A stretch of 45,032 nt of DNA from an uncultured Megasphaera sp. (GCA_934202965.1 CAKPYN010000019.1:1-45032); one strand, 5' to 3'. Positions 15,997-24,460 are shown, counted from the stretch's first letter. Translations and numbers: made by a program. Notes: generated by a model not told the origin, from the letters alone.

Positions 15997-16607
15997 GAGC
16001 ATTTACATATAAAATCATCCGTTGGATATTTAATTTCGTTACCTACACACTGATCGGCATGAAGGTTTACGGCGAAGAACATATCCCGGAAAAAGGGCCT
16101 TTTATTATTGTTTGTAATCATGCCAGCTATTTTGACCCGCCTTTAGTGGGGACTGCAGTACGGCATCATTTGATTCATTTTATGGCGAAAGAAGAACTGT
16201 TTCGTAATCCCATTATGAATTGGTTTTTGCAGTATGTTCATACGTTTCCGGTTCATCGCGGCCGTATTGACCGCAGGGCTGTTATGGAATCGTTTCGCGT
16301 ATTAAAGCAAGGCGAAGTATTGGGAATATTTCCAGAAGGAACGAGCAAGGATCAGGGGATTCTTGGCAAGTTTCATGATGGATTTGCTGGCATTGCGATG
16401 AAAGCCGGCGTGCCCGTACTGCCGGCAGCTGTCATTAATACGCGGCCGCTGCCCAAGAAGAAAGGTCCCGTCTGTGTTGTTTTTGGCGAACCTGTTATGC
16501 CGCCGGCAGGAATGCATACGGATAGGGAAGCTGTTAAAGCATTTACAGACGAAATTCGCAATATAGTTTTATCTATGCTAAATCAGTATGGAGAAATGAA
16601 ACGATGA
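15993..16607 (+). CDS. plsC: 1-acylglycerol-3-phosphate O-acyltransferase
   Basis: The 204-residue protein has the PlsC acyltransferase motifs: NHASYFDPP (HX4D, His43 and Asp48), PVHRGRIDR, and FPEGTSKD at 113-120. An N-terminal hydrophobic segment anchors it at the inner face of the membrane. It acylates lysophosphatidate to phosphatidate, the step after PlsY, which is encoded 4 kb downstream. Start and stop overlap both neighbours as ATGA, so translation is coupled. Confidence 0.93.
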   Translation: MRAFTYKIIRWIFNFVTYTLIGMKVYGEEHIPEKGPFIIVCNHASYFDPPLVGTAVRHHLIHFMAKEELFRNPIMNWFLQYVHTFPVHRGRIDRRAVMESFRVLKQGEVLGIFPEGTSKDQGILGKFHDGFAGIAMKAGVPVLPAAVINTRPLPKKKGPVCVVFGEPVMPPAGMHTDREAVKAFTDEIRNIVLSMLNQYGEMKR

Positions 16608-18589
16608 GAGTAACAATAGCAGATGCCTGTGGATTTTGTTATGGCGTGCGGCGGGCCGTGGACATGGCGGCCCATGCCAAAAAGGGTACGAAAACATTGG
16701 GACCCATTATTCATAATCCCCAGGTAGTATCCCGATTGGCAGCATATGGAGTAGGTCCAGTTGATTCACTGGATGAGATTCAAACAGGCGAAACCGTTCT
16801 GATTCGCTCACACGGTGTAGGACCTGAAGTATATGCAGAAGCTGAAAAAAAGGGATTGCATGTAATAGATGCGACCTGTCCTCATGTCAAAAAAGCACAG
16901 CAAGATGCAAAAAAAATCGTGGAACAGGAAAAAAAATTGATTATTATAGGCGAAAAAGCTCATCCAGAGGTAATTAGTATTTCACAATGGGGGGCAAATC
17001 GTGCTATTATAATAGATAGGGAAAAAGAGGCAGAAAAAATTATGCCTGCTGATTCCCTGGGAGTTGTCGTACAAACGACATTCTCTCAAGAGCAATTCAA
17101 ACGTATTGCTGCCATATTACAAACCAAGACACAAGACTTGGATGTGCATATGACGATCTGCACGGCAACGCAGCAGCGTCAGCACGCAGCAATCGCCTTG
17201 GCCAAAACCGTAGACGCTATGATTGTCGTAGGAGGTAGAAACAGCGCTAATACCAGACGGTTGGCACAGGTATGCAAAGAACAGGGTTGCCCTACATATC
17301 ACATTGAAACAGCAGCTGAATTAGACACAGCGGCGTTTCGTGATATGAATCATATAGGCATTACAGCCGGCGCTTCCACGCCGGATTGGATAATACAGGA
17401 GGTTGTTGAAATTATGGAAAATTTGCAAGCTGAAGGCACAGAAGTAATGAGTGAAGAATTGTTGGACAAGTATGATTATGAAGAAAATCCAAAGAAAGGT
17501 GACGTTGTAAAAGGCACGGTTATTTCTGTGAATGATGATGCTGCCTATGTTTCCATCGGTACGAAAGCAGAAGCTATCCTGCCGAAAAAGGAAATGGCTG
17601 TTCCCGCTCCGGAAAAAGCCAGTGATTTTGTCAAAGTTGGCGATGAACTTACCGTAGAAATTGCTAATAACATTAAAGAAGAAGGCGCTATTGTTGTATC
17701 TCTCGTCAAAATGAAAAAAGTTGAAGATTGGAAAGAAGTACGCGATGCATTTGAAAACGACCAGCTCGTTGAATGTGTTGGTAAAGAAACAAACAAAGCA
17801 GGCTTGGTTGTTTCGATTAAATCCCTTCGCGGTTTTATTCCTCTCTCCCAAGGCGATGTTAAATTCGTTAAATCCTTGGACTATCTCGTAGGTCAGACGT
17901 TCCAGGTAAAAGTTATTGATATTGATGAACACAAAAACCGTCTTGTTCTTTCCCGCAAGGCTGTACTCGAAGCAGAACGCGAAGCAAAACGCGAAGAAGC
18001 ATTGAAAAACATTGCTGAAGGCGTAGAACTTGACGGCACCGTTGTTAAAATCATGCCGTATGGTGCATTTGTTGATTTAGGCGGTGTTGAAGGTCTTCTC
18101 CATATTTCCGATATTTCTTGGAAACGTATCAGTTCTGTAGACGCAGTTCTCAAAGTTGGCGAAACAGTACATGTTTTGGTACAAAAATTTGATCAGGAAC
18201 GCAATCGTATTTCCTTATCTCTCAAAGCCTTGCAGAAAAATCCGTGGATTGCTGCTATTGAAAAATTTGAAGTTGGCGATATCGTTAAAGGCGAAGTTAA
18301 AAAGCTCCTTCCGTTTGGTGCTATTCTTGCTATCGATCCGGAATTACAGGGCCTTCTCCATGTATCCGAACTTACGGAAAAACGCGGTGCCGCTGTTAAG
18401 GATTTGGTCAATATCGGCGATGTTATGAATGTTAAAATCATCGGCATTGATACAGACAAAAAGAAAATTTCTTTAAGCGTCTTGGCTATTCAAAAAGATG
18501 AAGAAGAAAAAGAAGTAAAAAGCTATTTGGAATCCAACCAGGATGAAGCTAGTGCTACCATTGGTGACGCTGTAGAAGAAGATAAATAA
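16604..18589 (+). CDS. ispH: Bifunctional IspH (HMB-PP reductase) fused to a ribosomal-protein-S1-like protein
   Basis: This is a 661-residue fusion. Residues 1-280 are IspH with [4Fe-4S] ligands Cys12 (GFCYGV), Cys92 (DATCPHV) and Cys186 (TICTAT), His38, His70 and His120 in the active site, and Glu122. IspH makes IPP and DMAPP in the MEP pathway. Residues 298-369, 385-452, 472-541 and 557-627 are four S1 RNA-binding domains; the third and fourth carry the classic YGAFVDLGGVEGLLHIS and LQGLLHVSEL forms. Such fusions are known in Clostridia and Negativicutes. The S1 part presumably binds mRNA on the ribosome, but four domains are fewer than the six of E. coli S1. A strong internal ribosome site near the junction may yield S1 alone. 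Confidence 0.95.
   Translation: MRVTIADACGFCYGVRRAVDMAAHAKKGTKTLGPIIHNPQVVSRLAAYGVGPVDSLDEIQTGETVLIRSHGVGPEVYAEAEKKGLHVIDATCPHVKKAQQDAKKIVEQEKKLIIIGEKAHPEVISISQWGANRAIIIDREKEAEKIMPADSLGVVVQTTFSQEQFKRIAAILQTKTQDLDVHMTICTATQQRQHAAIALAKTVDAMIVVGGRNSANTRRLAQVCKEQGCPTYHIETAAELDTAAFRDMNHIGITAGASTPDWIIQEVVEIMENLQAEGTEVMSEELLDKYDYEENPKKGDVVKGTVISVNDDAAYVSIGTKAEAILPKKEMAVPAPEKASDFVKVGDELTVEIANNIKEEGAIVVSLVKMKKVEDWKEVRDAFENDQLVECVGKETNKAGLVVSIKSLRGFIPLSQGDVKFVKSLDYLVGQTFQVKVIDIDEHKNRLVLSRKAVLEAEREAKREEALKNIAEGVELDGTVVKIMPYGAFVDLGGVEGLLHISDISWKRISSVDAVLKVGETVHVLVQKFDQERNRISLSLKALQKNPWIAAIEKFEVGDIVKGEVKKLLPFGAILAIDPELQGLLHVSELTEKRGAAVKDLVNIGDVMNVKIIGIDTDKKKISLSVLAIQKDEEEKEVKSYLESNQDEASATIGDAVEEDK
17397..17416 (+). 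promoter_or_regulatory. Possible internal ribosome binding site and start codon at the IspH/S1 junction
   Basis: AGGAGGT at 17397-17403 lies 10 bases before an in-frame ATG at 17414 (Met271 of the fusion). Initiation there would give a 391-residue protein holding all four S1 domains. The motif also encodes Gln-Glu-Val of the IspH C terminus, so chance cannot be excluded. Confidence 0.4.
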
Positions 18590-18603
18590 TTTTTCGTAAA
18601 AAG

Positions 18604-18637
18604 AGGATAGCCGGCGTGTACCGGTTATCCTTTTTTC
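18604..18637 (+). terminator. Intrinsic terminator after ispH-S1
   Basis: An 11-bp stem (18604-18614 with 18621-18631, one G-T pair) with a 6-base loop leads into a T tract. It separates ispH-S1 from der. Confidence 0.82.
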
Positions 18638-18663
18638 GTCTTATGAGGAAAGGAAATAAGCTT

Positions 18664-19995
18664 ATGTATAAACCGTTAGTAGCTGTCGTAGGCCGGCCGA
18701 ATGTCGGCAAATCGACATTATTTAACGCCATAGTCAAAAAACGTATTTCCATTGTCGAAGATATTCCCGGCGTCACACGGGATCGCATTTACTTTGATGC
18801 CGAATGGCTGGGCCAGGAATTTACGATGATTGATACGGGCGGCATTGAATTTGTCGATTCGGAAAATCATATTTTTACAAGTATGCGATATCAGGCAGAA
18901 TTGGCTATTCGGGAAGCCGATGTTATTTTATATGTCGTAGATGGTAAAGCTGGAATTCAGCCTCAAGATGAAGATATTGCTCATATTCTTCGTTCCTGCG
19001 GCAAGCCGGTCTTGTTGGTAGTAAATAAAATTGATAGTGTTGAACAAGAAATGAACATTTATGAATTTTATAATTTAGGACTTGGCGATCCCATTGGTGT
19101 ATCGGCTGTCAATTTAATGAACTTAGGCGATTTACTCGACGAAGTACTGAAAAATATCAAATCTATTCCCGTAGTGGAAGAAGATGATGAAACGATTCAT
19201 ATTGCACTCGTAGGTCGTCCCAATGTAGGTAAATCGTCGCTGACTAATGCGCTGCTGGGCCAGGAACGCGTGATTGTCAGCAATATGCCGGGTACGACAC
19301 GCGATTCGATTGACACGCATTGGGATTACGATGGTTCAAAGTTTGTATTGATTGATACAGCAGGTATGCGTCGTAAGTCTAAGATTGATATTCCTGTTGA
19401 ACGCTATAGTGTTGTTCGTGCTTTGCGTGCCGTAGATCGATCGGACGTAGCTGTATTAGTATTAGATGCGGTAGAAGGCGTAACAGAACAAGATAAAAAA
19501 ATTGCCGGCTATGTGCATGAAGCGGGTAAAGGCTGCGTTATTGTCGTGAATAAATGGGATTTGATTACGAAAGACAGTAAAACAAGTCAAAAATTTGAAG
19601 AAGATATTCGTCGCGAATTAGCGTTTCTGCAATATGCGCCTATTCTTTTTGCTTCGGCCTTGACCAAACAGCGTGTCAATCGCTTGGCAGATATGGTTAA
19701 ATTTGTATCAGAACAGCAGCACATGCGTGTTTCAACGAGTGTTTTAAATGAACTCATCGAAGATGCGCAGCTGACCAATCCGCCACCGGCTAAAGGCGGA
19801 AAGTTGCTGAAGATTTATTACATGACGCAGGCTTCTGTACAGCCGCCAACATTTATCTTATTTGTAAATGAACCGCAGCTGATGCATTTTTCATATCTCC
19901 GTTTCTTGGAAAATCGACTGCGTGAAACATTTGGCTTTGAAGGTACGCCGATTCGGCTTATTCTGCGTGGAAAGAAAGATGGTGATTCGTTATGA
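18664..19995 (+). CDS. der: Ribosome biogenesis GTPase Der (EngA)
   Basis: The 443-residue protein has two tandem G domains and a C-terminal KH-like domain. G1 motifs are GRPNVGKST (residues 10-18) and GRPNVGKSS (184-192); G3 motifs are DTGG and DTAG; G4 motifs are NKID and NKWD. Der is needed for 50S subunit assembly. The ATG at 18664 follows AGGAAAGGAA; upstream in-frame codons reach back into the terminator. I did not identify a clear promoter. The stop overlaps plsY. Confidence 0.96.
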   Translation: MYKPLVAVVGRPNVGKSTLFNAIVKKRISIVEDIPGVTRDRIYFDAEWLGQEFTMIDTGGIEFVDSENHIFTSMRYQAELAIREADVILYVVDGKAGIQPQDEDIAHILRSCGKPVLLVVNKIDSVEQEMNIYEFYNLGLGDPIGVSAVNLMNLGDLLDEVLKNIKSIPVVEEDDETIHIALVGRPNVGKSSLTNALLGQERVIVSNMPGTTRDSIDTHWDYDGSKFVLIDTAGMRRKSKIDIPVERYSVVRALRAVDRSDVAVLVLDAVEGVTEQDKKIAGYVHEAGKGCVIVVNKWDLITKDSKTSQKFEEDIRRELAFLQYAPILFASALTKQRVNRLADMVKFVSEQQHMRVSTSVLNELIEDAQLTNPPPAKGGKLLKIYYMTQASVQPPTFILFVNEPQLMHFSYLRFLENRLRETFGFEGTPIRLILRGKKDGDSL

Positions 19996-20603
19996 TGGGA
20001 ATTGTATTTCTCATTTTAGCGTATATTGCCGGTTCCTTTCCTAGCGGATTGGTGATTGGCAAAGCTATTTTTCATAAAGACCCGCGTGATTATGGCAGTC
20101 ACAATACGGGTGCGACCAATTCGTACCGCGTATTTGGTGCTGTCGGCGGCTTGATGGTATTGATTTTAGATGCTGGTAAGGGCATGCTTGGAGTGTATCT
20201 GGGACAGCAGGCCGGCCTTATAATGGCTCCTGAATATCAAATTTATCTGATGATTGTAGGCGGTTTATTGGCTTTAGTCGGTCATTCTTGTTCAATATTC
20301 CTCCATTTTAAAGGCGGCAAAGGTGTAGCAACCGGACTGGGTATCATTTTGTTTTTAGCACCGTGGGAAACATTGATTGTATTCACTGTATGGGCTGTCA
20401 TAGTGGGATTAACCCGCATTGTATCGCTTGGGTCGATTGTTGCGGCTATACTGGTACCGATTACGATGTATTTTTTTGCTGAACCGATGCCCGTTACGAT
20501 TTTTGGCTTGGTGGCAGCGATTTTGGTTGTTGTCCGGCATAAAGATAATATTATTCGATTACTGCAAGGCAAAGAATTAAAGGTAGAACGTATCAAAAAA
20601 TAG
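19992..20603 (+). CDS. plsY: Acyl-phosphate:glycerol-3-phosphate acyltransferase
   Basis: The 203-residue integral membrane protein has about five hydrophobic segments and the three PlsY motifs: AGSFPSGLVIGK near the N terminus, GSHNTGATNSYRVFG, and a GHSCSIFLHFKGGKGVATG block. It adds the first acyl chain to glycerol-3-phosphate using acyl-phosphate made by PlsX. It overlaps der by 4 bases, a common arrangement in Firmicutes. An AT-rich region with the rsmD promoter follows. Confidence 0.95.
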   Translation: MMGIVFLILAYIAGSFPSGLVIGKAIFHKDPRDYGSHNTGATNSYRVFGAVGGLMVLILDAGKGMLGVYLGQQAGLIMAPEYQIYLMIVGGLLALVGHSCSIFLHFKGGKGVATGLGIILFLAPWETLIVFTVWAVIVGLTRIVSLGSIVAAILVPITMYFFAEPMPVTIFGLVAAILVVVRHKDNIIRLLQGKELKVERIKK

Positions 20604-20651
20604 TTCTGATTGCTGAACTAATAAATGAAAAAATTTTTTATCGTTTATTAT

Positions 20652-20679
20652 TTGATATGTCTTGAAAAACGTGTATAAT
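20652..20679 (+). promoter_or_regulatory. Promoter of rsmD-coaD
   Basis: TTGATA (20652-20657), a 16-base spacer and a perfect TATAAT (20674-20679), with a predicted start near 20686 about 18 bases before the rsmD GTG. Confidence 0.6.
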
Positions 20680-20703
20680 GATTGTGTACGAGCAGGTGAT
20701 TAT

Positions 20704-21258
20704 GTGAGAATCATATCCGGCAGTGCAAAAGGAAGGGTATTGAAATCGCCGAAAGGCATGTTAACTCGCCCTACGTTAGATAGAACGAGGGAGAGTCTTT
20801 TCAATATCTTAGCAAATGGCGAGCTGGAAGGTGCAAATGTACTGGATATATTTGCAGGAACAGGTGCATTGGGGCTGGAGGCGCTAAGCCGTGGTGCTGC
20901 ATATGGTGTGTTTATTGACCACTATACACAGCAGCTAATTAAGCAAAATGCCGCATTATGCGGTGTTAGCAGCCAATGTGAAGTGTTGCGCATGGACGTA
21001 ACCAAAGCCTTGGCGCATTTGCAGGGACGGCAGTTTGATTATATTTTTGCGGATCCGCCGTATAATAAGAATTTGGTGAACAATACAATTGCTTTAATAT
21101 GTCAATACGATTTGCTGGCACCTCATGGACTTTTGCTCATGGAACGCAGCAAGGATGAAGATATAGCTGACAGCCTTTTGTATGAGGTCATCAGAGAAAA
21201 ATCCTATGGAAAGGATACTCGAATTACGTTTATCCGTAGGTGTCAGGGAGGAAAATAA
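20704..21258 (+). CDS. rsmD: 16S rRNA (guanine-966 N2)-methyltransferase
   Basis: The protein has 184 residues. The N terminus RIISGSAKGR is the usual RsmD beginning, which fixes the GTG start at 20704 (AGGTGA four bases upstream); a longer frame starts inside the promoter. The SAM-binding motif is DIFAGTGALG (48-57) and the catalytic DPPY motif is at 117-120. It methylates G966 of 16S rRNA. The rsmD-coaD pair is widely conserved; coaD starts 3 bases after the stop. Confidence 0.95.
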   Translation: MRIISGSAKGRVLKSPKGMLTRPTLDRTRESLFNILANGELEGANVLDIFAGTGALGLEALSRGAAYGVFIDHYTQQLIKQNAALCGVSSQCEVLRMDVTKALAHLQGRQFDYIFADPPYNKNLVNNTIALICQYDLLAPHGLLLMERSKDEDIADSLLYEVIREKSYGKDTRITFIRRCQGGK

Positions 21259-21261
21259 AGT

Positions 21262-21753
21262 ATGCGAATCGGAATTTGTCCAGGCAGTTTTGATCCAGTA
21301 ACCAATGGACATATTGATATATTTGAACGAGGCAGTAAATTAGTAGATAAGCTGATTATCGCTGTATTTGAAAATCCATCTAAAAAGCCATTGTTTACAA
21401 TGGAAGAACGGGAAGATATGCTGCGTGAAACGACAAAGCATATTCCGAATATAGAAGTTGTCAGCTTTCATGGACTTTTGAATGAATACGCAATGGAACA
21501 TGGTGCAACGATTATTATTCGTGGTTTGCGTGCGCTCAGCGATTTCGAATATGAATTTCAACGGGCATTGCTCATGAAAAAGGTTGAACCGGATATTGAA
21601 ACGGTATTTATTATGACAAGTACAAAGTATTCCTATATCAGTTCGACGGGGATTCGTGAATTAGCATGCTTTGGCGGCAAGCTTGATGATATGGTGCCGG
21701 ATTACGTAGAAGCTAAATTAAAAGAAAAATTTAAGGATAAATACGACGCATAG
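21262..21753 (+). CDS. coaD: Phosphopantetheine adenylyltransferase
   Basis: The 163-residue nucleotidyltransferase has PGSFDPVTNGH (residues 7-17, containing the TxGH motif), the IIRGLRALSDFEYEFQRA substrate-binding segment, and YSYISSTGIREL (ISSTxIR motif). It adenylates 4'-phosphopantetheine to dephospho-CoA, the penultimate step of CoA synthesis. It is encoded directly after rsmD. Confidence 0.97.
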   Translation: MRIGICPGSFDPVTNGHIDIFERGSKLVDKLIIAVFENPSKKPLFTMEEREDMLRETTKHIPNIEVVSFHGLLNEYAMEHGATIIIRGLRALSDFEYEFQRALLMKKVEPDIETVFIMTSTKYSYISSTGIRELACFGGKLDDMVPDYVEAKLKEKFKDKYDA

Positions 21754-21764
21754 AGGTGGAAAAC

Positions 21765-22235
21765 ATGAATTCAGATAAATTATTAGAAGATTTGGAAAGC
21801 TTGGTAATGAATGCCTCAAAGGTGCCTTTTACCAACAAAAAAATGATTGAAGAAGAAGAACTGCTTCAGATTATTGACGATTTGAAAGAATCAATGCCGA
21901 CAGAGTTGGAACAGTCTAAAAAAGTATTGGCAGAAAAAGATAAAATTATTGCTGACGCACAGCATCATGCAGACAGCATGGTTGCGCAAGCTAAAGATTA
22001 TATCGCAAAATTAACCGAAGAAAGTGAATTGGTTCGTCAGGCTCAGGAACATGCTAATCAGATTATTTTGAATGCCAATCAGTCATCAGAAGAACTTAAA
22101 AGCAGCTCTATTACCTATGCCGGTGATGTACTTAAATATGTAGAATCAACATTGGAAAAAACTTTGTCCAGTATTAAACAAAACCGCGACAGCCTGCTTT
22201 CTTCCAACCAAACACAAGATACAAATAAACAATAA
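21765..22235 (+). CDS. Coiled-coil hypothetical protein (coaD neighbour)
   Basis: The predicted protein has 156 residues, is strongly charged and is helical for most of its length, with heptad-like stretches (LEQSKKVLAEKDKIIADAQHHAD and a QAQEHANQIILNANQ segment). This pattern recalls F0-b or DivIVA-like stalk proteins; similar genes after coaD are often labelled ATPase without proof. There is no signal peptide, membrane helix or Walker motif. The ATG at 21765 has GAGGTGG five bases upstream; a GTG at 21756 overlaps that site. It lies 11 bases after coaD and likely shares its transcript. Function unknown; a role in division or envelope scaffolding is only a guess. Confidence 0.75.
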   Translation: MNSDKLLEDLESLVMNASKVPFTNKKMIEEEELLQIIDDLKESMPTELEQSKKVLAEKDKIIADAQHHADSMVAQAKDYIAKLTEESELVRQAQEHANQIILNANQSSEELKSSSITYAGDVLKYVESTLEKTLSSIKQNRDSLLSSNQTQDTNKQ

Positions 22236-22257
22236 GAAGTCAGTAGTAAGACCATAT

Positions 22258-22289
22258 AAGGGGCTGTCACAAATGACAAGCCCCTTTCG
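22258..22289 (+). terminator. Intrinsic terminator after the coaD operon
   Basis: AAGGGGC-TGTCA and TGACA-A-GCCCCTT pair with one bulged A around a CAAA loop, followed by a short T run. Confidence 0.7.
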
Positions 22290-22331
22290 TGGTTTGTTTG
22301 GGGCTATTATACTGCGTGCTAGGTAAAAGGG

Positions 22332-22376
22332 GGACTGCGCATAAGAAGGAATCCTTAATGCGTCAGTCCTTTCTTT
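22332..22376 (+). terminator. Second hairpin in the coaD/SpoU intergenic region
   Basis: GGACTG (22332-22337) pairs with CAGTCC (22364-22369), with an inner pairing of GCGCAT/ATGCG and AAG/CTT, followed by TTTCTTT. Either a second terminator or a leader structure for the downstream gene run; no convincing promoter was seen between the two hairpins. Confidence 0.5.
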
Positions 22377-22434
22377 GGGTTATGTGAAAACGAGATAGAG
22401 TATCTAAAAATTTGACTGCCGGGAGGAATTGGGA

Positions 22435-23256
22435 ATGCATGAAGAAATAAAAAACATTACGTCACGAGACAATCAATGGGTAAAACTCGCTTGTGCGATT
22501 AAGCAGAAAAAAGGACGCCAAGCGCAGCAGCGCGTTTTTGTAGAAGGGCAGCGTCTTGTCCGAGATGCGATTGCGACAGGTATTCATGACGGCATTTGCT
22601 TTGTATCACCGAAAGGAAAGGCGCATGAAGAATTTACTGCTTTATACGAAGAAGGCTGCCGCTTAGACTGGACTTTTTTTTCTGTAACAGATAGCGTCTA
22701 TGATAAAATAAAAGATACCAAAACACCGCAGGGAATTGCTGCGATGCTGCCTTTTTTTGCCTATGATTTGGAAAGCCTTCCTGCTATTGCGCCGGATAAA
22801 GCCGTGTTGTATCTGCGGGCTATTCAAGATCCGGGCAATTTGGGTACAATTATTCGTACGGCAGCAGCTGCGAATACAGGTGCAATACTTCTAAGTGAAG
22901 ACAGTGTAGATGTATATAATGATAAGACAATTCGCAGTGCTATGGGAGCTATTTTTAAAATTCCAATTGTGCAGCAGGTGACAGATGAACAACTGGATAC
23001 ATTTTGTGCGAATGAAGACCGGCTTGTTTATGGAACAGCTGCGCAGGGAAGTGTATCCTATGTGCACGCTGATTACAGTCGTCCTGTAGTACTGGCTTTT
23101 GGCAATGAAGGCAGCGGTTTGGGAGAAGAATTTTTGTCTTGTTGTGATGATGTCTTGACGATACCTATGCGTAGTGATACGGAATCACTTAATTTATCGA
23201 TGTCCGTAGGTATCGTTTTGTATAAGGCGTGGGAAACCAATGGATTTCGGGAGTAA
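22435..23256 (+). CDS. TrmH/SpoU-family RNA 2'-O-methyltransferase
   Basis: The 273-residue protein has an N-terminal substrate-binding domain (EGQRLVRDAI) and a SPOUT methyltransferase domain with LRAIQDPGNLGTIIRTAAAA (motif 1), FGNEGSGL (motif 2) and IPMRSDTESLNLSMSVGIVLY (motif 3, forming the knot). It resembles YsgA/RlmB-type 23S rRNA methylases. The ATG at 22435 is 7 bases after GGGAGGA. It heads a tightly packed run of ten genes ending at 30717; larB starts 3 bases after it. Confidence 0.9.
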   Translation: MHEEIKNITSRDNQWVKLACAIKQKKGRQAQQRVFVEGQRLVRDAIATGIHDGICFVSPKGKAHEEFTALYEEGCRLDWTFFSVTDSVYDKIKDTKTPQGIAAMLPFFAYDLESLPAIAPDKAVLYLRAIQDPGNLGTIIRTAAAANTGAILLSEDSVDVYNDKTIRSAMGAIFKIPIVQQVTDEQLDTFCANEDRLVYGTAAQGSVSYVHADYSRPVVLAFGNEGSGLGEEFLSCCDDVLTIPMRSDTESLNLSMSVGIVLYKAWETNGFRE

Positions 23257-23259
23257 GCG

Positions 23260-24012
23260 ATGAAAGATATATCAACGATTTTAGAATCGTATAAACAGGG
23301 TACCTTATCGTTGCATGATGCTGTATCCGCTGTACAGGAACAATCGGGTAGCGTACAGGACATGGGATTTGCTAATTTGGATTTACAGCGGCAGCGGCGC
23401 TGCGGTTTTCCGGAAGTCGTATATTGTGCCGGCAAGACAGTAGAACAGTCTGTAGAAATTCTCCGGCTGCTGATGAAAAAATATGATAATGTTATTGGCA
23501 CACGGGCTGAAAAAGCCGTGTATGAGGCATTGTGTCCGGATATTCCTACGGTACAATATGATGCATTGTCGCATATGGTATATCAATGGAACGATAAAAC
23601 GATACAAAATGGTGATCGGATTATTTCTGTTATTACCGCTGGGACGAGCGACATTCCGGTCGCTGAAGAAGCCGCATTGACTGCACAGATTATGGGCAAT
23701 ACGGTACAGCGTATTTACGATGTCGGCGTTGCCGGCATTCATCGTCTCCTAGCACGAAGCGAAGAAATTCGGCAGTCCAACGTGAATATAGTTGTCGCCG
23801 GTATGGAAGGTGCTTTGGCAAGCGTCGTTGGCGGCTTGGTAGATAAGCCGGTTATTGCGGTGCCAACGAGTATTGGCTACGGTGCCAATTTCCATGGGTT
23901 ATCAGCATTGCTGGCCATGCTTAATAGTTGTGCTGCCGGTGTGGCTGTTGTCAATATTGACAATGGATTTGGCGCAGGACGCATGGCAGATACAATTAAT
24001 CGAATGAGGTGA
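23260..24012 (+). CDS. larB: Nickel-pincer cofactor synthesis protein LarB
   Basis: The 250-residue protein has the LarB fold: an N-terminal helical part, then a PurE-like domain with VITAGTSDIPVAEEA, YDVGVAGIHRLL, VVAGMEGALASVVGGL and AVPTSIGYGA. LarB carboxylates and hydrolyses nicotinic acid adenine dinucleotide to begin the nickel-pincer nucleotide used by lactate racemase (LarA) and related enzymes. Its usual partners LarE and LarA are not in the window, and the LarC beside it lacks its first domain. The stop overlaps the larC2 ribosome site. Confidence 0.92.
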   Translation: MKDISTILESYKQGTLSLHDAVSAVQEQSGSVQDMGFANLDLQRQRRCGFPEVVYCAGKTVEQSVEILRLLMKKYDNVIGTRAEKAVYEALCPDIPTVQYDALSHMVYQWNDKTIQNGDRIISVITAGTSDIPVAEEAALTAQIMGNTVQRIYDVGVAGIHRLLARSEEIRQSNVNIVVAGMEGALASVVGGLVDKPVIAVPTSIGYGANFHGLSALLAMLNSCAAGVAVVNIDNGFGAGRMADTINRMR

Positions 24013-24016
24013 TACC

Positions 24017-24460
24017 GTGGAAACATTGTGGCAGATAGAAGCCAATATTGATGATATGAATCCGCAGTGCATGGAATATGTGTTTAACCGACTGCAGGAT
24101 TTAGGTGTCAATGATGTCTGGACCGTACCGATAATGATGAAAAAATGCCGTATGGCATCGATGTTGTGTGTGTTGTGCCGTCAAGAATTGATGCAGGATG
24201 CGATAGCGATTGTATTTGCCGAAACGACATCTATCGGCGTGCGGTATTTTCCCGTGCAGCGAACGATTTGTGAACGTACGATTCAAGTCGTTCATATTCA
24301 GGGCCAAGATATACGCTGCAAAATAAGTTCGTATGGCGGAGCCGTTACGAATATTTCTGCTGAATATGAGGATTGCCGCCGGGCTGCCGTCAAAACAGGG
24401 ATTCCTCTTAAAGAATGGCAGCGAAAAGCGAAGGAAGAGGCGTATACAATTTATGGATAA
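24017..24460 (+). CDS. larC: LarC2-only protein (C-terminal domain of LarC)
   Basis: The 147-residue product begins METLWQIEANIDDMNPQ, which matches the start of the second domain of LarC, and has MKKCRMASMLCVLC, TTSIGVR, EYEDCRRAAVKTGIPLKE. Full LarC is about 400 residues; LarC1 and LarC2 together insert nickel into the pincer cofactor in a CTP-dependent way. In Lactobacillus the two halves are joined by a ribosomal frameshift. Here only 4 bases separate larB from this GTG start, so no LarC1 can be encoded upstream. GAGGTGAT lies just before the GTG. It may partner a LarC1 elsewhere, or have another role. Confidence 0.85.
   Translation: METLWQIEANIDDMNPQCMEYVFNRLQDLGVNDVWTVPIMMKKCRMASMLCVLCRQELMQDAIAIVFAETTSIGVRYFPVQRTICERTIQVVHIQGQDIRCKISSYGGAVTNISAEYEDCRRAAVKTGIPLKEWQRKAKEEAYTIYG

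Noticed and set aside
20606..20650. AT-rich hairpin after plsY considered as a terminator
   Set aside because: The pairing is almost only A-T with no GC-rich stem; it more likely belongs to the AT-rich rsmD promoter region.
24333..24452. 40-residue extension of RNase HIII into larC2
   Set aside because: RNase HIII is full length from the ATG at 24453; the extra part is larC2 in another frame.
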